Of a stretch of DNA of 64,000 nt, positions 57,894 to 64,000 are shown one piece after another. The notes below the pieces were generated by a model. The model was not told the DNA's origin and did not search any database. It saw nothing but the letters and a program-made list of their open reading frames with translations. Location of the stretch: the NCBI GenBank assembly GCA_007922195.1, contig ML682029.1, forward strand, positions 3,341,293 through 3,405,292. The letters are read 5' to 3'. The position numbers and the translations under genes are program-made. The stretch comes from Podocnemis expansa. Taxonomy: Eukaryota; Chordata; Testudines; Podocnemididae. Position 1 is the first letter of the stretch. Each line of letters starts with the position of its first letter.

Positions 57894-58591
57894 GGGTGTG
57901 TCTACCCTGGAGCCGGAGGTGTAATTTCAGTGCAGACGAACAAAGCAACCCTGGCTGCGATCAAGCTGAGGTGCTAATGAGATGTATCGCTGTGGTGGTG
58001 CGAGCCATGGGACGGGCTGGCCACTCGAGGCCACGCCTAGGATTTCAGACGGGATTGTTTTCCAAGTACTGAGCTGCTACACTGATGTGGTTAGCGAGCA
58101 AGCTTGCTTATATTGTGCACCACAGGTGGAAATCACACCTTCTTGCTCCACTGTAGACTAGGGATGTGACAGGGTAACCCTTTGAATGGCAACCATCTGT
58201 TTAACCGTTCAAACTGGCACGGGGCAGCAGCTGGGCTCAGCGAGGGCAAGGTGAGTGGGGAGAGGGCGCAGAGCCAAGCAGGAGGAGGGCAAGCCATGGC
58301 AGGGAGGAGAGCCACAGCTGAGCTGACTTTGGAGGGCAGGGGACGAGTTGCAGGGCAGCGAGTGCAGAGCTCAGTGCGGGTGGGTGTGCAAAGCCCAGCA
58401 CGTGGGATGGGGTGTGAGCCACAAACTTCCCCAGCTACCACAGCGGCTAGGCAGCTCTCCTTTGGCAATAGGGAACAGAGCCCAGCCCAGCTTCTCCCGT
58501 CCCTCCCTGCAGCATTTAACTGCTTAAACACTCTACATTTAAACAGATTCTTGTGGAGCCTGATTTCTACATCCCTAGTGTAGACACACCC
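57894..58591. mobile_element. Harbinger-like MITE with a probable nested element
   Basis: The ends GGGTGTGTCTACCCTGGAG and CTAGTGTAGACACACCC are inverted; flanks TAA and TGA. Inside, CTAGGGATGTGACAGGG near 58157 and CTACATCCCTAG near 58568-58579 may be the ends of a second, nested element. The 165-codon minus-strand frame covering this region is not a gene. Confidence 0.5.
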
Positions 58592-58891
58592 TGAGAAAAC
58601 TGACACGGGGCCAGCATCCCGTCTGCACACAGAGCAATGAAACCCCGCCAGGCCGACAAATCAAAACCAAAGTAGCCAGCTTCCAGCCGAGGCCTAATTG
58701 GATCTGTTTTTCCCTGGAGCCAATGGGGGAAGCATGCTAACAAACTCCACTCCCAGAGCTCAGCTGGTAGCTGGCCCGACCAGCTGTCTGTTGAGGTTAG
58801 TGGGGGCCTTTCCGTGGAGCTCAACAAGAGGGATGAGATTCATTATTATAGTGGACCAGGGAAGCGAATCCAGATGACCCAAACCTCCACC

Positions 58892-58990
58892 TAGAGGTTC
58901 ATCATTATTGTTCATTAGTTGTATTACCATAGTACCCAGCAGCTCCACCCTGCATTGTGCTAGGTGCTGTACAAAACAAACAAATGCTCT
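58892..58990. mobile_element. ancient SINE-like repeat fragment
   Basis: TCATTAGTTGTATTACCATA and GTGCTAGGTGCTGTACAAAA match the family at 9988 and 14085. Confidence 0.5.
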
Positions 58991-59060
58991 CTCCGCATAA
59001 CCACAGTAGCACTACTGCAGCTTTGTTTTCAAAGAGAATTGAGCAGTTCTCAGCACTGAC

Positions 59061-59138
59061 CCTTTCTCCTTTGTTGCCAGGAGGACCTGAAGGCCCTCTC
59101 ACGCAGAGCTGAGGTCTTCCTCTTCTACCTCTTGGACC
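59061..59138 (-). CDS. COL7A1: collagen VII-like gene, Gly-X-Y exon with an interruption
   Basis: A 78-nt phase-0 exon encoding GPR GRR GRP, the interruption QLCVR, then GPS GPP GNK GER. The acceptor is CTTCTTCAG and the donor AGG/GTCAGT, a weaker site. Its last triplet joins in frame to the 54-nt exon at 55075-55128. Human collagen VII also has helix interruptions and a helix cysteine involved in dimer bonding; the Cys here is a candidate for that role, which is inference. An internal GTGAGA after the Cys codon could serve as an alternative donor giving a 36-nt exon, but the collagen-like sequence after it argues for the longer form. Confidence 0.75.
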
Positions 59139-60774
59139 CTGAAGAAGGAAGCAAAAATGATGTCAGCCCCCCAAAACCCATGACTCTCAAGTCTCTTTGG
59201 GGCACCTCCAACAGATAATTCTCCCTCCTCCATCCTGTCTTTGGGGGTTCTCCACTAAGGACCACATTCCTGCCCTCCATCCTGCGTGGCCCAGGTCCTA
59301 CGACTTTCTTTTCTAGGTGTGGCTACTAAGAATTTGCCGAGTCCTGTCTCTGCTGGGAAAGATCACCTGCTTTTACACACACAGGCAGCAGCTGCTTTTT
59401 TCCCCTCCGTCTCTCTTTTGTCTCCTTTCTGCCACTAATTTAATAACCACCATCTCAGCAGGAGGAAAATGGCTCGTGGGTTTTGATGGCTGTGGCTCCC
59501 TCCCACAAAGGCATCTGGAAGGCCTCAGTGCAGTTTTTTAATTCAGGGGAAACACAGGGAGCAGCGTGGGTGAGGAAGGCAGCTTCTCATCTACGCTCTT
59601 TAATCAGTGCCAAAGTTTGCATCTTTAATGATGTCTCACACCACTTTTTCGGTCTGTGTCACTTGTGCGGCAAATAGAAACAATTCAGCCTGCTTAAACA
59701 TACATGAGGGTATCTCTTATTTTTGGTTCCTTCTACCTCCTACTGCTTATAAAAAGTTTTATCTCCAGGTTTGGCAGAGAGAGGGAACTTGATCTCTGCT
59801 GATAACCTAGCTACTTGTCAGAATCTCTCACGTGGTTAAACTTTGACTCCTGACCCTTTTTGGGTAACTCATTTCCTGAATGATATATAAGGATTTGCGT
59901 GCCCATGTCTATTTGAGAAGCAGGTTCGATGGGAGTCACCTGTATGATCAGTGATTACCCATCGGCAAGGAGTGGCTGAACCATTTAACACAGGCTAGAC
60001 ACTAGTTCTGCCTCCTTTAAGCAAAGATTTCCACGACATCAATGGCAGATCTGCCTGAGTGTAGCAAGGGGATGTGGTCTCCCTCAGAAACTAACAGCCA
60101 GAAACCCTTGTCCATCCCTTGGTGGCTAGAGCCAGGACACCTGTGCCTGCCCCACTGGAAGAAGAAGGGTGGGATAGGAAGGGGAAATACAAAAGGAGTT
60201 GGGCTGGAGCCACTGAAGGAGACGGATGTCTCTTCCCCATCACTGGTGCCCAAGTCTGACTGCTGCAGAGGACCTGGAGTAGCTACTGGAGTTGTCTGGG
60301 ATGCTGAGGAGCTCTTGGAATTGCTCCTTGTGGTCTACCCTGGGGAGATGAACAATACTGCAATGAATCCAGGCTTAGTTACTTCAGAAAGCAGCTACAC
60401 AGTACAAAAAGCATGGGTTTGGAGAACAGAACCCAAGGCCAAATCTCCATCATTAGAGGCCTCTGACCCTTGAACGCTGACAATATGGATTTAAGTTGTA
60501 TGACCTCTGCAGGTGAATGGTGGGCATAGACATGAGCCAGGAACATTGCAATAGGGGCGATATGTAGAGTGCGCATAGAAACACCTGGATGCAATGGCTG
60601 CAGCTTTCTCTCGCCAGCCTTAGCTTCCGTGGACCGCTCTGATCTCACCTTCTCTGTGGCTTGGGACTGCCTCAGTTCTGGTTAACTCCCAGGAACAAAC
60701 AGGAGCAGAGATTACCTAGAGCTAAGTGCAGCAAACTGCAGAGTACCACGGTCGGCTGTGTCACAAGTAACGGA
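59139..60774. other. no further exon recognised
   Basis: Should be intron upstream of the 59-kb exon. I looked for short Gly-X-Y exons on the minus strand and saw none that I trust. Confidence 0.5.
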
Positions 60775-61698
60775 AGGGACTGAAATACAGTGTCCAGGTC
60801 TGGTGTTTGCCATTCAAGAAGGATGCTGATAAACTGGAGAAGGTTCAGAGAAGAACCTGTAAAATGATTAAAGGATTGGAAAATCTGCCTGATGATGATA
60901 GACTCTAGGAGTATGTCTAAACTGGAGGGTCTGTTAACTTGACTTAACAAGGTCACCTTTAAGTTGACTTAAAATCGACCTTGTCAAGTTGACTTAGAGT
61001 ATCCCCCTTCCAAACTCCTGTAGACTGCCCATGTCCACACTGGCAGCTGCCAGGCTGGTTTAACGTCTAAGTTTACCTTATTAAATCAACGTAAACCAGT
61101 GTAGATGGGGCATAGCCCTTAAGTTGACTTAATAAGGTTGACTTAAGGACTATGCCCCATCTACACTGACTTAAGTCGACCTTAAAGAGGTGGAGTTATT
61201 AAGTTGAAGCACTTAAGTCAACTTAATAAATTCCTAGTGTGGACAGAGCTTTCCTTAAGTTGACTTAAGGAAGGCTAAATTGACCTAAGGCTTCAGTGTA
61301 GACATATGTACAAGCTCAGTCTGTTTAACTTAACAAAGAGAAGGGATGACTTGATTGTAGTCTGTAAGTACCTACCTGGTTGAACAAACATTCAGTAATG
61401 GGCTCTTCATGCCAGCAGACAAAAGTATAGTAAAAAACAATGACTGGAAATTGAAGCTAGACAAATTCAGGCTGGAAACTTGGCATAAGTTTATACCAGT
61501 GATGGTATGTAACCACTGGAACAAGTGGCTATGGTGGCTTCTGCATCACTGCACATTTTAAAATCAAGACTGGATGTTTTTCTAAAAGATCTGCTCTAGC
61601 TCAAACAGAAATTAACTCAGGAAGTCGTATGGCCTGTTATACAGGGGGTCAGACTAGATGATCACAATGCTCTGTTCTGGCCTTTTAGTCTATGAATC
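60775..61698 (+). mobile_element. CR1 LINE 3' fragment, split by a MITE
   Basis: Plus-strand CR1: AAGGATGCTGATAAACTGGA, AAAATGATTAAAGGATTGGA, then, after an insert, CAAAGAGAAGGGATGACTTG, ACTGGATGTTTTTCTAAAAG and a tail GGTCAGACTAGATGATCACA, TGTTCTGGCCTTTTAG. It is interrupted by the element at about 60911-61308. Confidence 0.85.
60911..61308. mobile_element. Harbinger-like MITE, TTAAGTTGACTTAA subfamily, nested in CR1
   Basis: The ends GTATGTCTAAACTGGAGGG and CTTCAGTGTAGACATATGT are inverted. The interior is dominated by CTTAAGTTGACTTAA and its complement and by GGGCATAGTCC-type centre sequence; a TAGATGGGGCATAG and CTATGCCCCATCTA pair makes a near-perfect central palindrome. It splits a CR1. 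Confidence 0.75.
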
Positions 61699-63460
61699 AA
61701 CCCCCCATGGACGAACGAAGCATGGAACAACATTTCGCACATGCTGACATTTACTACTTGATACCAACCCTACCCTGAATTCTTGGCAGCAGGCTCTGAC
61801 CCAGTGTTTTCAATGACCATGCCTCTAGCTATGTTGCACAGAACCACCACAATGACACAAACGTCAATGCAGGTAATTGTGCTAATGGTGCTGGGGCAGA
61901 GGTGGATTCCTAAAAGAAAGGGCCAAAAAGCTTCACAAGGTTCTGCTACAAATCCCGGGGAAGCATCTTATCAGGAAAGAGGAACAGAGGGATCTGAAGA
62001 GTCTGAAGAAGGCAAGGTCCCCTAACCATGGATCTAGGCATGGGGAAAGGGATCCTCATGCTCCATGGCATCAGGAGGCCTGTCAGAGTTGGCTCCCATA
62101 TTTCCCATGCAGCATGGCTCCTCTGTAGCCATGGGAAGGGCATCCTACAGGAGGTAAAGGTGCTCTGGGAGGCATTAATTCCTGACACGACTGCCAGGTG
62201 GAAATCCAAGGGGCTGAGTAGAAAACATGGCCTGCGTGAGGGGCCAAATGCATTTTGCTCCTTCTCCTGGGACAATCTTCTCTCATGGAGTAGTTCTGCT
62301 TGCTTCTCTTCCACGCTCCAACAAGAGCTGAGCCTGACTTAGATCCCCTCTGCTGAAGGGACAATCTGCGACATTAGGCTCTGATTCTGCAACCTCTCTA
62401 ACATACATGGAGCCATGCTCTGGCATAAAAGAGAGCCAGCTTTGGTCCTGTGCGCTAACAGCACTGCCTTTTATTGCAGAAAAGATGTTCTAATGTCAGA
62501 CAGCATTGTTACTTCCACTGGAAAGTTCTCTTCTCAGCATTGGGGAACTTGGATAGGAACCTTGATCTGGGCAGGATCTTGACTGATATGATTGACTTTA
62601 GATTTTTAACTAAGCAAAGCAAAACAGCACGTTACCCCTCATAAGCCAGATGATTCCAGATTCGCTTGCTCTTACAGCACTGGGGCAATTTCTACATCAT
62701 GCTCTTACATAGTGGTTTGTTGTTTGCTACCACAAGGGACAATATTAGTCCATCTTCTGAACCAGAGCCATTTCAGCAAATGAAGGCCTATGATTTTGTT
62801 TGAGCCTCTGCATTATGCAATACATTTTTGTCTAGCTCAGGCCTTGCTTTTATATTTCTAAGTACATAATTAAGCTATTGCTTCTGACAATTACCATAAT
62901 GAAAGGCAAATTGGAATTACCTGCATTCACTGGATTTGCCTTTATCTAGTTGTCTACTCTTTATGGACTTGTGTCAACATTTACACTCCTGTGCCAAGGT
63001 CGGCATAAAACACTACCAGCATTTTATACCACGCTCCCTTTGCATGGGTGTACATGATGACATATGGGAAAAAATCAGGTTGCAGATCCATGCACGGTGC
63101 ACTCAAGTCATATTCGCTGCTTAAGTGTGAGAGGTGATTGGTGTCCAATGAACGCCAGGAGAGAATGAACTTGTGAGTAATTATTGCTTGTTTCAAGCAG
63201 CAGACTCAGAAACGCTGTTGGCATCCCATGCTCTGACAGTTATTCCAGTCGGCCATTCAGTCAAATTTTGAACCACTTGGAAACAGCCGGTTCTAGCGTC
63301 ATGAAGAAAAAGGAACTTTTGTGGTCCAAGTTGAGTTTGACTTCTCTCAGTGAGGCCAAGGTTGCTCTATGTTCTGCTTTTCTGTCTTGGAGGAAATGGG
63401 TATGAATGATTTCCAGAGGGCAATCCCTACTGTTAGCATAGCACAGATGCAATCGAATTC
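61699..63460. other. no gene recognised
   Basis: No supportable exon or bounded repeat. Candidate short exons on the minus strand near 62.9 kb were rejected. Confidence 0.45.
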
Positions 63461-63591
63461 CAGAGCCGTAACTATGGCGGGGCCAACGGGGCTTTGCCCA
63501 GTCATGCCAGAGTGGCTCAATGGAGCCACTCTATTAAAGGGTGGTTTTTGCAGTGCCAGCTCCAAGCGCCGCTAATTGCGTTAGGGCTCTG
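63461..63591. mobile_element. possible small inverted-repeat element (CAGAGCCGTAAC ends)
   Basis: CAGAGCCGTAAC on the left and GTTAGGGCTCTG on the right are inverted with one mismatch. No target duplication could be confirmed. Confidence 0.4.
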
Positions 63592-64000
63592 ACTACATGA
63601 CACTTTATTCCTTCCCCCACCCTTTAAAAGTACCAGCTGGCCAATGATGAAGTACTTGGGTAATGTAGCATAATGGTTAAAACCAAAAATATTGTATCTG
63701 TGCCCTCTCCTCACCCAACACGTTGTTTTCCTGAAGCAGAAAGACAATTTACCTTTTCTCCAGAAAGGTATTTTACAGGCTGTAGATTCAAGACTCCATT
63801 CACCCACCTGTGATGCTGGGTGATTAAGGATGACTATTTATAACAATGATATTTCCACTGCTATACAATTTTCATCAATCTTTCCCAAAGTGTATCATGT
63901 AAGGAGTCAGTGGAAAGTCACAGTCCATAAGCAGGAGATCCCGGTAAAATCCATGTACCATCTTTGTAACTGAAGGTAGGAATATTGGCTATATGGATTT
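63592..64000. other. no gene recognised
   Basis: A short splice-flanked segment on the minus strand near 63760 ends in Gly-Glu-Lys but is too weak to call a collagen exon. Confidence 0.4.

Noticed and set aside
58133..58630. 165-codon minus-strand frame and 133-codon plus-strand frame
   Set aside because: Both lie within the MITE at 57894-58591 and have no recognisable domain.
62028..62342. Overlapping ~100-codon frames on both strands
   Set aside because: No domain, no splice signals in phase with the collagen exons, and mutual overlap on opposite strands.
62905..62945. Short minus-strand segment between an AG and GTAATT near 62.92 kb
   Set aside because: About 25 nt, not a multiple of three, and with a single Gly; consistent with chance splice-like sites.
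63745..63785. Possible collagen mini-exon ending in Gly-Glu-Lys with a GTAAAT donor
   Set aside because: Only one Gly triplet, no Gly at the exon start and several alternative acceptors; it does not build a Gly-X-Y series.
1..64000. Bacterial-type features: operons, CRISPR arrays, ribosome binding sites, phage genes
   Set aside because: The repeat families, introns and gene density show vertebrate nuclear DNA; the regularly repeated units seen are MITE interiors and minisatellites, not CRISPR.
1..64000. tRNA, rRNA or known small-RNA genes
   Set aside because: No cloverleaf with proper A and B boxes or other recognisable RNA gene was seen by eye; a covariance-model scan would be decisive.

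Overview
The window is vertebrate nuclear DNA that is poor in genes and dense in interspersed repeats. CR1-type LINE copies are present in both orientations: two long reverse-transcriptase fragments, several short 3' tails, and tails ending in the ATAGAATC-type repeat. With them are MIR-like SINEs and many short elements with terminal inverted repeats. This mix suggests a non-avian sauropsid, most likely a turtle or crocodilian. That assignment is inference; no species-specific marker was used.

The one host gene I can support lies on the minus strand between about 39.3 and 59.1 kb. Five exons join with compatible reading frames and GT/AG splice sites: a collagen Gly-X-Y exon with an interruption (59061-59138), a 54-nt collagen exon (55075-55128), a short acidic exon ending in a cysteine (51777-51825), a 168-nt linker exon (47378-47545) and a Kunitz/BPTI exon (39284-39454). 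Collagen helix, short Cys-containing segment and C-terminal Kunitz domain, with no VWA domain between them, is the C-terminal plan of type VII collagen. I call it COL7A1 or a COL7A1-like paralogue. The upstream exons lie beyond the right edge, and the exon after the Kunitz domain was not found.

The rest is mobile DNA whose insertion history can be read from target-site duplications (TSDs). (1) At least seven copies of a retroposon with 9-13 bp TSDs; the longer copies fold back on themselves, and the assembly gap at 46613-47012 falls inside one. (2) Several hAT-like families with 8-bp TSDs, many of them perfect, including one nested in a foldback element and one nested in a CR1. (3) A superfamily of Harbinger-like MITEs with ends like GGCTATGTCTACAC and apparent 3-bp TSDs; their interiors are built from short palindromic words that differ between subfamilies. 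(4) An LTR-retroelement-like zone at 25.8-27.0 kb with a tandem-repeat U3-like region, a TATA box and, separately, a short signal-peptide-like ORF ending at a splice donor.

Layout: 0-25 kb, repeats only, with no supported gene; 25-29 kb, LTR-like zone and two CR1 blocks; 29-39 kb, repeats, possibly containing the unseen 3' end of the gene; 39-59 kb, the collagen gene with MITE-, hAT- and SINE-filled introns; 59-64 kb, a further intron of the same gene or its flank, with a CR1 split by a MITE.
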